Shown here piece by piece: positions 36,588-46,008 of a DNA stretch of 64,000 nucleotides. Position 1 is the stretch's first letter, and the number at the start of each line of letters is the position of its first letter. The position numbers were made by a program, and so were the translations under genes. This DNA comes from Erwinia typographi. Lineage in GTDB: Bacteria; Pseudomonadota; Gammaproteobacteria; Enterobacterales; Enterobacteriaceae. The notes beneath the pieces are model-generated. The model did not search any database and was not told where the DNA came from. It saw only the letters and a list, made by a program, of their open reading frames with translations. The stretch covers positions 62,001 through 126,000 of the forward strand of contig NZ_JRUQ01000016.1 of NCBI RefSeq assembly GCF_000773975.1. The letters run 5' to 3'.

Positions 36588-37490
36588 ATGGAACAACACT
36601 ACGCACGTCTGGTGAACAGGGCTGCGCTGGCGGCCACCACCCTGGCGTCGCTACTGCTGCTGGTAAAGATTTTTGCCTGGTGGTATACCGGTTCAGTCAG
36701 CGTGCTGGCGGCGCTGGTGGATTCACTGGTGGATATTGCCGCCTCGCTCACCAATCTTTTTGTTGTCCGCTACTCCCTCCAGCCTGCTGACAGGGAGCAT
36801 ACTTTTGGTCATGGCAAGGCGGAATCACTGGCCGCGCTGGCTCAAAGCATGTTTATTTCCGGCTCCGCGCTGTTTCTTTTTCTCACGGGCTTGCAGCATA
36901 TGGCTACGCCAGGCGAAATGCGTGCGCCGCTGGTGGGGATTATCGTTACCATCATTGCCCTGTTTTCTACCCTGGCGCTGGTGACCTTTCAGCGTTGGGT
37001 GGTCAAAAGGACCCATAGTGTGGCGATCCGTGCCGACATGCTTCACTACCAGTCTGACGTGATTATGAATGGCGCCATTCTGCTGGCGTTGGCGCTGAGC
37101 TGGTACGGCTTTAAGCGGGCGGATGCACTGTTTGCGCTGGGGATTGGGGTGTGGATTTTATACAGCGCGCTGCGCATGGGCCACGAAGCGGTTCAGGCGC
37201 TGCTTGACCGGGCGCTGCCGGATGAAGACCGTCAGGCCATTATCGATATCGCTTCCAACTGGCCGGGCGTGCAGGGCGCGCATGATATCCGCACCCGTCA
37301 GTCAGGCCCGACCCGCTTTATCCAACTGCATCTGGAAATGGATGACAGCCTGCCGCTGTTTCAGGCGCATAAGCTGGCAGACGAGGTTGAAAAGGCGCTG
37401 TTAAGCCGCTTTCCCGGCTCGGATGTGATCATTCACCAGGATCCCTGCTCGGTGGTCCCCGCCGAGCAGGCACAGGGCCTCAAGTTTTAA
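36588..37490 (+). CDS. fieF: Cation diffusion facilitator FieF (YiiP)
   Basis: FieF exports Zn2+, Fe2+ and Cd2+ in exchange for protons. From the ATG at 36588 ([14 protein letters not shown]) it has 300 residues, the E. coli length; a longer frame from 36540 runs through the terminator and is rejected. Six membrane helices and a C-terminal cytoplasmic domain are apparent. The transport site residues are intact: DSLVDIAAS (Asp45, Asp49) and HYQSD (His153, Asp157). It lies between the small gene pair and pfkA, as fieF-pfkA do in E. coli. Confidence 0.97.
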   Translation: MEQHYARLVNRAALAATTLASLLLLVKIFAWWYTGSVSVLAALVDSLVDIAASLTNLFVVRYSLQPADREHTFGHGKAESLAALAQSMFISGSALFLFLTGLQHMATPGEMRAPLVGIIVTIIALFSTLALVTFQRWVVKRTHSVAIRADMLHYQSDVIMNGAILLALALSWYGFKRADALFALGIGVWILYSALRMGHEAVQALLDRALPDEDRQAIIDIASNWPGVQGAHDIRTRQSGPTRFIQLHLEMDDSLPLFQAHKLADEVEKALLSRFPGSDVIIHQDPCSVVPAEQAQGLKF

Positions 37491-37574
37491 TTTCTTTGAA
37501 AAATAAATGGGTTAGCCGAAGGAATGTAGGAAACGTGACGTGGCGCAAAAAAAATAGCTGAATGATGAGTGACC

Positions 37575-37586
37575 TGAATCAATTCA
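37575..37586. promoter_or_regulatory. Cra (FruR) operator upstream of pfkA
   Basis: TGAATCAATTCA fits the Cra consensus TGAAWCSNTTCA and sits just ahead of a TATACT -10-like hexamer at 37602-37607, so a bound repressor would cover the -35 region. pfkA of E. coli is a known Cra target. The start codon of pfkA is 113 bases further on. Confidence 0.72.
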
Positions 37587-37699
37587 GCTTCCTGGCTTTG
37601 ATATACTATTGCCATCATTAGTCGGTAAGCTCGCCCTCACGCGTCGACCTTCCACGGCGTTCAGAATTCTAATTTGCATCAACAAGTTCAGAGGTTGTC

Positions 37700-38662
37700 A
37701 TGATTAAAAAAATCGGTGTACTGACAAGCGGCGGCGACGCGCCAGGGATGAATGCAGCCATCAGGGGCGTGGTGCGCGCCGCGCTGAGTGAAGGTCTGGA
37801 AGTGTGCGGTGTTTATGATGGTTACCTGGGTTTGTACGAAGATCGCATGGCTAATCTGGACCGTTACAGCGTTTCTGACATGATCAACCGCGGCGGCACT
37901 TTCCTCGGCTCGGCGCGTTTTCCCGAGTTCCGTGAAGAGCATGTGCGCGCCGTTGCCATCGAGAATATGAAAAAGCGCGGCATTGATGCGCTGGTGGTTA
38001 TTGGCGGTGACGGCTCCTACATGGGCGCGAAGCGTCTTACCGAGATGGGTTTCCCCTGTATTGGCCTGCCGGGAACCATCGATAATGACGTAGCCGGAAC
38101 GGATTACACCATCGGCTACTTTACGGCGCTGGAAACCGTGGTAGAGGCGATTGACCGCCTGCGTGACACCTCTTCATCTCACCAGCGTATTTCGATTGTT
38201 GAAGTGATGGGGCGCTACTGTGGCGATCTGACGCTGGCGGCAGCAATTGCCGGTGGCTGCGAGTTTATCGTGCTGCCGGAAATTCCTTACACCCGCGAAG
38301 AGCTGGTAGGGGAGATCAAAGCCGGGATCGCCAAGGGGAAAAAGCACGCCATTGTCGCGATCACCGAACACATTTGCGATATCGACGATCTGGCAAAATA
38401 TATCGAAGCGGAAACCAAACGCGAAACGCGCGCAACGGTGCTGGGTCATATTCAGCGCGGCGGAGCGCCGGTGGCGTACGACCGTATTCTTGCTTCCCGC
38501 ATGGGGGCTTATTCGATTGAGCTGCTGTTGAAGGGCTACGGTGGCCGCTGCGTCGGTATCCAGAACGAGAAAATGGTGCACCACGACATCATTGATGCGA
38601 TAGAAAATATGAAGCGTCCCTTCAAAGGTGACTGGCTGGATACGGCTAAAAAGCTTTATTAA
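37700..38662 (+). CDS. pfkA: ATP-dependent 6-phosphofructokinase
   Basis: PfkA phosphorylates fructose 6-phosphate, the committed step of glycolysis. The 320-residue protein has [18 protein letters not shown] at the ATP site, GGDGSYMGA, and the catalytic [16 protein letters not shown] with Asp127. An AGAGGTTG ribosome region precedes the ATG. It has its own promoter with a Cra-type operator and ends at a clear terminator. Confidence 0.98.
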   Translation: MIKKIGVLTSGGDAPGMNAAIRGVVRAALSEGLEVCGVYDGYLGLYEDRMANLDRYSVSDMINRGGTFLGSARFPEFREEHVRAVAIENMKKRGIDALVVIGGDGSYMGAKRLTEMGFPCIGLPGTIDNDVAGTDYTIGYFTALETVVEAIDRLRDTSSSHQRISIVEVMGRYCGDLTLAAAIAGGCEFIVLPEIPYTREELVGEIKAGIAKGKKHAIVAITEHICDIDDLAKYIEAETKRETRATVLGHIQRGGAPVAYDRILASRMGAYSIELLLKGYGGRCVGIQNEKMVHHDIIDAIENMKRPFKGDWLDTAKKLY

Positions 38663-38669
38663 TAAAAAC

Positions 38670-38696
38670 AAGGCGCTGAAGCACGGCGCCTTTTTT
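38670..38696 (+). terminator. Rho-independent terminator after pfkA
   Basis: AGGCGC (38671-38676) pairs with GCGCCT (38686-38691) and is followed by a run of T to 38696, eight bases after the pfkA stop. Confidence 0.9.
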
Positions 38697-38802
38697 ATGG
38701 CGCTCTATATTCCATTTGGTTATGAAAGCTTTGTTTTAATTCTTTAATTCAAGATTAAGTTTGTGTCAGGCTCTCTTACAGAAAAAACTTTGGGAGAGAG
38801 TA

Positions 38803-39795
38803 ATGAAGAAGTGGAGCGTGGGATTAACCCTGTTGCTGGCCTCAACCAGCGTGTTGGCAAAAGATATTCAGCTGCTGAACGTGTCGTATGACCCAACGCG
38901 TGAGCTTTACGAGCAGTATAACAAAGCCTTCAGCGCGCATTACAAGCAGGAAACCGGCGATAACGTGGTGGTCCGTCAGTCTCACGGCGGGTCAGGCAAG
39001 CAGGCTACTTCGGTAATCAACGGTATCCGTGCCGATGTTGTCACGCTGGCGCTTGAGTCGGACGTGGACGCCATCGCCGATCGTGGCCGCATTGATAAAA
39101 ACTGGATCAAGCGCCTGCCGAACAACTCTGCTCCCTATACGTCGACCATTGTTTTTCTGGTCCGCAAAGGCAACCCTAAACAGATCCACGACTGGAATGA
39201 TTTAATCAAACCGGGCGTTTCGGTGATCACGCCAAACCCGAAAACTTCAGGCGGCGCGCGCTGGAACTATCTGGCGGCGTGGGGCTGGGCACTCGATCAA
39301 AATAATGGCGATCAGGCCAAAGCCCAGGCTTATGTAAAAGCGCTGTTCAAGAATGTTGAGGTTCAGGATTCTGGCGCGCGTGCTTCGACCAATACCTTCG
39401 TTGAGCGCGGATTGGGCGACGTACTGATTGCGTGGGAAAACGAAGCTTATCTGGCGGTAAACAAGCTGGGTAAAGACAAGTTTGATATCGTCACCCCTAG
39501 CGAATCCATCCTGGCGGAGCCTACCGTTTCGGTGGTTGATAAAGTGGTTGATGAGCGCGATACCCGCAAAGTGGCCGAGGACTACCTGAAATACCTCTAC
39601 TCGCCGGAAGGGCAGACTATCGCCGCGGACAACTACTACCGTCCTCGCGATCCTGAAGTGGCGAAGAAGTTCGCCAACACTTTTGCACCGGTTAAGCTGT
39701 TTACCATTGACAGCAAATTTGGCGGCTGGACTAAGGCGCAAAAAACGCACTTCGCCGACGGCGGCACCTATGACCAGGTGATGAAGCCCGAGTAA
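38803..39795 (+). CDS. sbp: Sulfate-binding periplasmic protein
   Basis: Sbp binds sulfate (and thiosulfate) for the CysUWA ABC importer. From the ATG at 38803, with GGGAGAGAG upstream, the precursor has 330 residues; a frame from 38761 is rejected. The signal peptide [19 protein letters not shown] is followed by [16 protein letters not shown] and the anion-site segments [12 protein letters not shown] and [15 protein letters not shown]. The transporter genes are not nearby, which is usual. CysB control is expected from E. coli but no site was assigned. Confidence 0.98.
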   Translation: MKKWSVGLTLLLASTSVLAKDIQLLNVSYDPTRELYEQYNKAFSAHYKQETGDNVVVRQSHGGSGKQATSVINGIRADVVTLALESDVDAIADRGRIDKNWIKRLPNNSAPYTSTIVFLVRKGNPKQIHDWNDLIKPGVSVITPNPKTSGGARWNYLAAWGWALDQNNGDQAKAQAYVKALFKNVEVQDSGARASTNTFVERGLGDVLIAWENEAYLAVNKLGKDKFDIVTPSESILAEPTVSVVDKVVDERDTRKVAEDYLKYLYSPEGQTIAADNYYRPRDPEVAKKFANTFAPVKLFTIDSKFGGWTKAQKTHFADGGTYDQVMKPE

Positions 39796-39801
39796 TATTG
39801 T

Positions 39802-39830
39802 CCGGGCGGCGAGGCAAATTCGCCGCCCGG
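39802..39830. repeat. long perfect hairpin after sbp
   Basis: CCGGGCGGCGA (39802-39812) pairs with TCGCCGCCCGG (39820-39830), an 11-base GC-rich stem 7 bases after the sbp stop. No T tract follows, so it is probably an mRNA 3' stabiliser or a Rho-assisted end. Confidence 0.6.
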
Positions 39831-39984
39831 GTGACTTAACCCAAACGTTTTCCCCTCTCCGTTATCCCTTTCTGAACGCGATACTCCACAAGCAGAAAAA
39901 TGGTCACCGCGATTGATTATTTGACATGATCTTCACCAACCGTTCGTTTACATTACGCACAGGTAATGACCAGAGGTTTCGATC

Positions 39985-40749
39985 ATGCAGGGGCGAAAGC
40001 GTGTCCTGAGCGTATTAGGATTAGCGGGAATAATATTGACGGCCGGATGTGCCTCTATCGCATTGAATTACAAAAATAATTCTGACGCGCTGTGGAAGAT
40101 AGTCAGTCAAAAATGCGTTCCTGATCAACAGCAAAATCATCATCCTGCGCCCTGCCGTTTGGTTGATCTGCGCAATGGCTTCGTGGTGCTAAAAGATCGT
40201 GAAGGACCTCTGCAATTTTTGTTAATGCCCGTTGAAAAAATCACCGGTATTGAGAGTCCGACATTACTCAATCCCGCTACCCCGAATTTCTTTGCCGAGG
40301 CCTGGCTTTCACGTCATTACATGGAAGAGAAACACGGTGCGCCGATTGAAGATACGTCGGTTGCTATAGCCATCAATTCGCTGCGGGGAAGAACCCAGAA
40401 CCAGCTGCATATCCACATTTCCTGCCTGCGGCCGGATATTCGCCAGCGCCTGGACAGCCTGAGCCCAACCCTGACCAGCCTGTGGCAGTCTGCGCAGCTG
40501 GCGGGTCATGACTATCAGGTACGTACGGTGACGTCGGATGACATCAAAAAGATTAGCCCGTTTCTCCGTATCGCCAACGAGCTACCCGGTGCCCGGGAAG
40601 AGATGTACAAATACGGTATAGCCATTGCCGCGTTACCGGACGGCCGTCGTGTGATGATGGTGATCAAACGGAATCTGCTGCTGCTCAATAAAGGCTCTGC
40701 CGAAGAGTTGCAGGACCACAGTTGCAGCATTCTGAAGCTGAAACCGTAA
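39985..40749 (+). CDS. cdh: CDP-diacylglycerol diphosphatase
   Basis: Cdh hydrolyses CDP-diacylglycerol to phosphatidate and CMP at the inner membrane. The 254-residue protein carries the family's cysteine-containing VPDQQQNHHPAPC segment and the HIT-like histidine motif HIHISCLRPD. The N-terminus is a single hydrophobic segment that ends LTAGCAS, so it might be a lipoprotein, though the -3 residue is Thr and not the usual Leu; E. coli Cdh has a plain membrane anchor. In E. coli tpiA follows directly, whereas here a 14 kb block intervenes. Confidence 0.95.
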   Translation: MQGRKRVLSVLGLAGIILTAGCASIALNYKNNSDALWKIVSQKCVPDQQQNHHPAPCRLVDLRNGFVVLKDREGPLQFLLMPVEKITGIESPTLLNPATPNFFAEAWLSRHYMEEKHGAPIEDTSVAIAINSLRGRTQNQLHIHISCLRPDIRQRLDSLSPTLTSLWQSAQLAGHDYQVRTVTSDDIKKISPFLRIANELPGAREEMYKYGIAIAALPDGRRVMMVIKRNLLLLNKGSAEELQDHSCSILKLKP

Positions 40750-40788
40750 AGGGCAACGGGCGTTGCCCTTCAGAAACGGCGGGAAGAC

Positions 40789-41793
40789 TCAGGCCTGTTG
40801 CGTGGCCGACTCCGGCTTGTCATCCTTGTACTTTGCTGTGGCAATCCAGGCTGCGCAAAACAGCGTCAGACGCGCAAAGAAGTAGAAAAATGCCATCAGT
40901 CCCAGCACGGACCCGAAGGCCGCGCCGGAGGGCGACGACGCCAGCTTAGGCAAGGTTAGCGTCATAATAAATTTAATCACTTCAAAGCCAATTGCCGCCA
41001 GCAGCGTCCCGCGAAATAACGCTTTCTTACGCGGCTTGTGGCGCGGCAGAATCCAAAAAATCCACAGAAACAGCAGATAGTTAGCCAGGATCGAAATCGA
41101 CAGCGCGATCAGCGTCATTGCCGGTCTGAGCCACTCAATGCCTTCCAGCCCCAGCGCCCGGACAATGGCCGCCTGCGCTGCGCCGGCGACAGAAGTCAGG
41201 GACAGCGTGACGATCAGCGCCAGCACCAGCCCGGTTAGCGAGATAAAGTCGCGGGTATATTTAAACCAGACTTTCTCTTTGTCCTTCTCTTTACGCTCCC
41301 AGACATCACGCGACTGGGCGCGGATCGCTTCGCGTAGATTGCCCATCCAGCTAATACCTGAGTAGAGGGCGATAAACAGCCCGGTCAGCCCAACCGTGGT
41401 GCGCTGTTGAATCGCCGTGTTGACGGTGTTTTTCAGCGTCGAAGCCAGCGAGGGATCGCTGATATTATTAACGATCTTATTGATCAGTTCGGTCAGCAGA
41501 TCCTGATTAGATGCCAGCACAAAACCGACGGCGGCAAATGAGACCATCAGAATCGGGATCAGCGACAGAAAGGAGAAATAGGTAATTGCCGCGCCAAACT
41601 GACTGCCGAGCCGGTCGTTAAAGCGTTCACCTGCGCGGATGAAGTGCGCGACGGACGGGATAGCCTGAAACCAGCTAACCAGTCTTGAAATGCGGGTGAT
41701 GGATTTGTCGACGGTTTCGTTGCCCGTTTTAATATTGATCAGCGGCTTTTGCTTATCAGCGTGCTGGATTTCAGCGGATTGGTTTTCCTTCAT
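40789..41793 (-). CDS. yhjD: YihY/BrkB-family inner membrane protein YhjD
   Basis: A 334-residue protein with about six membrane helices, starting with a polar tail rich in K, Q and E. The QFGAAITYFSFLSLIPILM and ISWMGNLREAIRAQ segments are those of the YihY/BrkB family. In E. coli YhjD, a gain-of-function change allows lipid IVA export without MsbA, so a lipid transport link has been proposed; the normal role is unknown. It lies next to a yhjC-like LysR gene as in E. coli, but the chromosomal setting is different. Confidence 0.9.
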   Translation of the reverse strand: MKENQSAEIQHADKQKPLINIKTGNETVDKSITRISRLVSWFQAIPSVAHFIRAGERFNDRLGSQFGAAITYFSFLSLIPILMVSFAAVGFVLASNQDLLTELINKIVNNISDPSLASTLKNTVNTAIQQRTTVGLTGLFIALYSGISWMGNLREAIRAQSRDVWERKEKDKEKVWFKYTRDFISLTGLVLALIVTLSLTSVAGAAQAAIVRALGLEGIEWLRPAMTLIALSISILANYLLFLWIFWILPRHKPRKKALFRGTLLAAIGFEVIKFIMTLTLPKLASSPSGAAFGSVLGLMAFFYFFARLTLFCAAWIATAKYKDDKPESATQQA

Positions 41794-41850
41794 GTCACCT
41801 TCTCTGTTTCCTTAAAATACGTGTTTCTGTCTGAAATTATAGTCAGCCAG

Positions 41851-42750
41851 TCAGGCTATGTACTTTTTCATTGCCTGCGTAAGCCATTCCATAAACACAT
41901 GAACCCGCCGGGCCAGGTTGCGGCGATGCGGATAGATCAGTGAAATGGGCATCGGTTTCGCCCGAAAATGGGGCAGAACTTCAATCAGCTTTTTCTCTGC
42001 CAGCAGCTTTTTCATGCCCTGCACGGGGGCCTGAATGATCCCCAACCCGGCCAGGCAGGCCGCGCGATACGTCTGGGTGCTGTTGACGGTGACGGCACCC
42101 CCGGTCTTGATAAAGCGACAACTCTTCCCGTCGTAAAACTCAAATCCCTGAGGATGGCTTCCCAACTCCTGGCTATAATGCACCATCGCATGTTGCTCCA
42201 GGTCATCGAGCGTGGTGGGAAAGCCGAAACGGTTCAGATAGTCCGGGCTGGCGCAGTTGACGATATTCACCAGGCCTAGCGGGCGGGCAATCAGCCCGGA
42301 ATTTTCCAGCGTGCCCGCTCTGATCACACAATCAAAGCCTTCGCGGATCACATCCACCCGTCGGTCGCTGCTGCTCAGCTCCAGCTCAATACCGGGATAC
42401 TGCTGCAAAAAGCCCGGCAGCAGAGGCAGGATATAATCGGTGGCGAGGCTGACCGGCATATCCACCCGCAGGCAGCCGCTAAGCGTAGCGGGATCGTGCT
42501 GAAACAACGAATCCATCTCATCCAGCGTGGCCAGCACGTCCCGGCAGCGCTCGTAATAGACCATGCCATCCTGAGTCAGCTGAACTCGTCGGGTCGTGCG
42601 GTGCAGCAGCCGGGTCCCCATACTGTTTTCCAGCGCCTGTAGTTGGCGCGAGAGGCTGCCCTTAGGTAATCCGAGGCTGTCCGCCGCACGGGTGAAGCTC
42701 TGTAACTCCGCTACCCTGACAAAAACCTGCATTGCGTGAATTTTATCCAT
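41851..42750 (-). CDS. yhjC: LysR-family regulator, YhjC-like
   Basis: A 299-residue LysR regulator starting MDKIHAMQVFVRVAELQSF, the same opening as E. coli YhjC; a frame to 43008 is rejected. The helix-turn-helix (SFTRAADSLGLPKGSLSRQLQALE) occupies residues 14-40 and the periplasmic-binding-like effector domain follows. It is upstream of yhjD on the same strand and divergent from an SDR oxidoreductase, whose promoter it probably controls. Effector unknown. Confidence 0.88.
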   Translation of the reverse strand: MDKIHAMQVFVRVAELQSFTRAADSLGLPKGSLSRQLQALENSMGTRLLHRTTRRVQLTQDGMVYYERCRDVLATLDEMDSLFQHDPATLSGCLRVDMPVSLATDYILPLLPGFLQQYPGIELELSSSDRRVDVIREGFDCVIRAGTLENSGLIARPLGLVNIVNCASPDYLNRFGFPTTLDDLEQHAMVHYSQELGSHPQGFEFYDGKSCRFIKTGGAVTVNSTQTYRAACLAGLGIIQAPVQGMKKLLAEKKLIEVLPHFRAKPMPISLIYPHRRNLARRVHVFMEWLTQAMKKYIA

Positions 42751-42865
42751 TTGTGCGCCCGTTGTTGTTCCGAACGAAACAGTGAAGCGTATATAGGGAC
42801 ATTTATAGATGATTACGCAGGTAATATCCTGTTTTTTGTCCACAGCAAATGAACCGGAGAGTAAA

Positions 42866-43624
42866 ATGAGCCATAAAATCGCAGTAATCACCGGCGGCAG
42901 CCGGGGGCTGGGTGAAAATGCCGCCCTGAAACTGGCTGCTAAAGGCGTTGATATCATTTTGACGTATCGCAACAAGCAGCAGGAAGCGCAGCAGGTTGTA
43001 CAGCGCATAGAGGCGCTGGGCGCCCGGGGCGTGGCGCTTCAGCTGGATGTTGGCGACAGCCAGCGCTTTGATGCCTTCGTCTCTGAAGTGCAGAAGCTGT
43101 TGAAAAATGTCTGGCAGCGCGAAAGCTTTGACTATTTATTGAACAATGCAGGAACGTCGCTGCACGCCGCTTTCGATGAGACCACGGAAGAGCAGTTTGA
43201 TGAGATGGTGAACGTCCATTTCAAAGGCCCGTTCTTTCTGACGCAGAAGCTGCTGCCGCTGCTGGCAAACGGTGGGCGCATCCTTAATATCTCCAGCGGT
43301 CTTGCCCGCTTCAGTCTGCCCGGCTCCAGCGCCTATGCGTCGGTAAAAGGGGCGATGGAAGTGCTGACCCGTTATCAGGCGAAAGAGCTTGGCGCGCGCG
43401 GCATTGCCGTCAACGTCCTGGCGCCGGGCGCTATTGCCACTGACTTCAGCGGCGGGATGGTGCGTGATAATCCTCAGGTGAATGCTTTTGTCGCTTCACA
43501 AACGGCGTTAGGGCGAGTGGGCCTGCCGGATGACATTGGCGATGCCGTGGCGCAGATCCTCAGCGATGAGAGCGGTTGGATTAACGGTCAGCGTATTGAA
43601 GCTTCAGGTGGGATGTTTATTTGA
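42866..43624 (+). CDS. SDR-family oxidoreductase
   Basis: A 252-residue classical short-chain dehydrogenase. The N-terminal KIAVITGGSRGLGENAAL holds the TGxxxGxG nucleotide site, NNAG is in LLNNAGTSLH, and the catalytic Ser-Tyr-Lys triad in ISSGLARF and SAYASVKGA. The ATG at 42866 has GGAGAG upstream; a frame from 42809 is rejected. Arg and Ser in the GGSRG loop hint at NADP preference. It is divergent from the LysR gene, 115 bases apart. Substrate unknown. Confidence 0.88.
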   Translation: MSHKIAVITGGSRGLGENAALKLAAKGVDIILTYRNKQQEAQQVVQRIEALGARGVALQLDVGDSQRFDAFVSEVQKLLKNVWQRESFDYLLNNAGTSLHAAFDETTEEQFDEMVNVHFKGPFFLTQKLLPLLANGGRILNISSGLARFSLPGSSAYASVKGAMEVLTRYQAKELGARGIAVNVLAPGAIATDFSGGMVRDNPQVNAFVASQTALGRVGLPDDIGDAVAQILSDESGWINGQRIEASGGMFI

Positions 43625-43733
43625 GCCGTCAGGCGAGCAGGTCATCAGCAACCCTCTGCGTGAGGGGGGCTGGTTGCTCTCCAGGGTAACGCCCCTCCGC
43701 CCTGAGGGCGCTGGTATTGGCGCGCTCAAGCGC

Positions 43734-44585
43734 TCAGACCTTCAGCGTACCATCGATGACCGTTACCGTCTGTCCACCAATCCACACGCCGTCCGCTGCG
43801 TAAGTGACGCTCAGTCTTCCCGCACGCTGCATCGCCGTACCCTGACGCACCCGGTAGTCCAACTCCACGCCCTGTGCCTGAAGGTAGCGGGCCAGGCAGG
43901 CGTTGGCGCTGCCGGTAACCGGGTCTTCGCAGAATGAGCCTTGTTCCACCAGCAGGCCACGCACTTCGTACTGTTCTTCCACCCCGTCCAGCGGCCCGAA
44001 AGGCATCACGCCATTTACCTGCGCCTTATGCAACAGCCTTTCGAACTCCACGATATTGGGTTTAATCGCCAGCACCGCCTCGGCCGATTGCATGGGCACC
44101 AGCAGCCAGCGAATGCCCATATCAGCCACCATCACCGGCAGCGCGGTTTCCAGCGCATCGCTGTTCAGCGCGCTACTAAGAGGCGCATCGTTGAACCCGG
44201 TCAGCGTGGCTTCCGGCGCGGAAAAAGCCAGCGCGCCGTCGGCGGCAATTTTAATTACCACCAGCCCAAGCCCGCACTCCTGCACGATCCGGCCAGCATG
44301 TTTTAACGCCACGCCAGCTTCAAGCAGCGCGTGAGCCGTGCCAAGCGTAGGATGACCGGCGAAGGGCAGCTCTAAATCGGGCGTGAAGATTCGTACCCGG
44401 TAGTCGGCATCCGGGTTTTCTGCGGGTAACACGAAGGTGGTTTCGGACAGGTTAGTCCAGCGGGCGATAGCCTTCATCTGCTCATCGCTCAGGCCGTTGG
44501 CCTCAAGGATCACCGCCAGCGGGTTACCGTTAAGGGGCGAAGAGGTAAAGACATCAACCTGTTTAAATGCGCGCAATAGTGTCAT
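43734..44585 (-). CDS. PhzF-family isomerase/epimerase-like protein
   Basis: A 283-residue protein of the PhzF/YddE family, related in fold to diaminopimelate epimerase. The N-terminal QVDVFTSSPLNGNPLAVI, the glutamate in NLSETTFVLP expected to act as base, FAGHPTLGTAHAL, and FCEDPVTGSANACL are all visible. Actual substrates are known only for a few members, such as phenazine PhzF. Reads on the minus strand; not obviously co-transcribed with its neighbours. Confidence 0.88.
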   Translation of the reverse strand: MTLLRAFKQVDVFTSSPLNGNPLAVILEANGLSDEQMKAIARWTNLSETTFVLPAENPDADYRVRIFTPDLELPFAGHPTLGTAHALLEAGVALKHAGRIVQECGLGLVVIKIAADGALAFSAPEATLTGFNDAPLSSALNSDALETALPVMVADMGIRWLLVPMQSAEAVLAIKPNIVEFERLLHKAQVNGVMPFGPLDGVEEQYEVRGLLVEQGSFCEDPVTGSANACLARYLQAQGVELDYRVRQGTAMQRAGRLSVTYAADGVWIGGQTVTVIDGTLKV

Positions 44586-44722
44586 CGCTTACGTCCTTAT
44601 GGTTGGAATACTGCCAGCGTACCAGGAAATCTGCCCGGCGGAGCTGCTGGCAGTCACAATGTTAAGGCAACAAGGGCGCAAGCCTGTGATGCTTCAGCAT
44701 CGTCTGTCGTGCTGTCTGTTGT

Positions 44723-45121
44723 TCACCTTATCTGAAAGCGTTTCCTGGCTTCTTCGGTAACAGGCGTAAACAGGCTGACAAGCGTCCCTTCAGGATCCCG
44801 GAACTGAGCCGCCATATTACCCCAAGGCAGCATTCGTGGTTCGTGAACGATGTCCACTTTATCTTTAAGCCTCTCGTATTCCTGCTCCACATTATCAACA
44901 AGAAACTCAAGGATGGCGGTACGGTTTGCCCCCGGCTCCGCGCTGCCCGCTTTGAACAGCGCAACGGTTTCAACACTTCCGACAGCGACAGTCGCCACCG
45001 GCGTGGCTATCTCGGCAAAAACCGGTGCCAGCCATGTTGCCTTAACTTGCAGAACCAGTTCATAAAAACTGACGACCATTTTCACATCACGGGCAATCAA
45101 TCGGGTAGACATGAATTTCAT
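44723..45121 (-). CDS. VOC (glyoxalase/bleomycin resistance) superfamily protein
   Basis: A 132-residue protein with the beta-alpha-beta-beta-beta repeat of the vicinal oxygen chelate fold; the motif RDPEGTLVSLFTP at the C-terminus is typical, with the glutamate being a usual metal ligand. The ATG at 45121 has GAAGGAG seven bases upstream. It lies 72 bases downstream of the EthD gene on the same strand and may be in one unit with it. Specific function not recognised. Confidence 0.82.
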   Translation of the reverse strand: MKFMSTRLIARDVKMVVSFYELVLQVKATWLAPVFAEIATPVATVAVGSVETVALFKAGSAEPGANRTAILEFLVDNVEQEYERLKDKVDIVHEPRMLPWGNMAAQFRDPEGTLVSLFTPVTEEARKRFQIR

Positions 45122-45193
45122 AAAAAAACTCCTTCACCGGACGAAGATGTCGCCTGGTTTGTTTAATAGCGTTGGACATACAAGTACGAGCTT

Positions 45194-45868
45194 TCAGATG
45201 AAACGCTCTGCCTGAAATAATCCCGTATAGCCGCCCTGACCGCAGGACTGTAACCTGTGCCAGGCCTCCGGATTGCTGGAAACGCCCTGTTCGAAATCGC
45301 TGACCGTTGGCCACCACAGCTGGCGGATAAATGTAATGGTATTATCATCCGGCAGCGGGTGTAATCCCGCATCCGGTATGGCCAGGACATGCCGGAGCGC
45401 ATTCACACTCTCACTCAGTTCAGACTCATCTTCGTGCCTTAGAAATGTAGCATTTTGTCCTTTAACAACCTGAATGAGTTTAACTGAAATTGGCTGCTTT
45501 GATTCCCGCCAGGGCCAGCCGGCTTCGGTGTGCTGGCCGGACTGAAGTACCTCTTCACGCATGAATCCAAGACCGGTATTTTCGACAAAGTTAGGCTCAT
45601 CAGGCCTGAGATAATTCAGATAGGCGGGATCGGATGACAGGCCGGAAATATCGTGCGCATTCTCAAAGCCCACTTCAACAATCCCGTCCAGCGACTGCTG
45701 ACCTGCGTCGATAAAAGGTGTGTCAATACGGTGACATTGGATATAGCTGGTAATATTGGCAATACCGCGTCCCCATGTTCCATGCGGGTGACGCCAGTGG
45801 TCATGGAAAAAACGCTTCTCAACGTGAGGCAGGCTGCGAATAGTCACAAACATTTTAATGGCACTCAT
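45194..45868 (-). CDS. EthD-domain protein with two ferredoxin-like halves
   Basis: A 224-residue protein starting MSAIKMFVTIRSLPHVEKRFFHDHWRH; a frame to 45892 is less likely because GGGAG is placed for the 45868 ATG. The first half (1-105) with FHDHWRHPHG and HRIDTPF matches EthD-type dimeric alpha-beta barrel proteins. The second half (about 125-224, IKLIQ-like start and FIRQLWWPTVSDF) repeats the fold. EthD proteins act in degradation of ethers or polyketides, often with unknown role. It is divergent from a TetR gene with a palindrome between. Confidence 0.75.
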   Translation of the reverse strand: MSAIKMFVTIRSLPHVEKRFFHDHWRHPHGTWGRGIANITSYIQCHRIDTPFIDAGQQSLDGIVEVGFENAHDISGLSSDPAYLNYLRPDEPNFVENTGLGFMREEVLQSGQHTEAGWPWRESKQPISVKLIQVVKGQNATFLRHEDESELSESVNALRHVLAIPDAGLHPLPDDNTITFIRQLWWPTVSDFEQGVSSNPEAWHRLQSCGQGGYTGLFQAERFI

Positions 45869-45978
45869 TATTTTTCTCCCGTTGAGACACAAATACTTTG
45901 GTTCCCATCAATACATTTGCTGCGCGACAAATGCGGTAATTCAGCATTTACTGGCTGTTTATAACAATATAAACTAAC

Positions 45979-45993
45979 TGTCATAGACTGACA
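45979..45993. promoter_or_regulatory. palindromic operator candidate between the EthD and TetR genes
   Basis: TGTCA-TAGAC-TGACA is a perfect 5-base inverted repeat with a 5-base spacer, 15 bases before the tetR start and about 110 from the EthD gene. Its place in the gap between a TetR regulator and a divergent gene suggests it is the autoregulatory site. Confidence 0.5.
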
Positions 45994-46008
45994 ATGTGGA
46001 AAATAACT

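Noticed and set aside
37491-37699. tRNA or small RNA gene in the gap before pfkA
   Set aside because: No cloverleaf or terminator is seen; the gap is explained by a promoter and Cra operator.
42809-42865. Longer N-terminus for the SDR oxidoreductase
   Set aside because: The extra 19 residues lie before a good ribosome site and the SDR fold begins right after the 42866 ATG.
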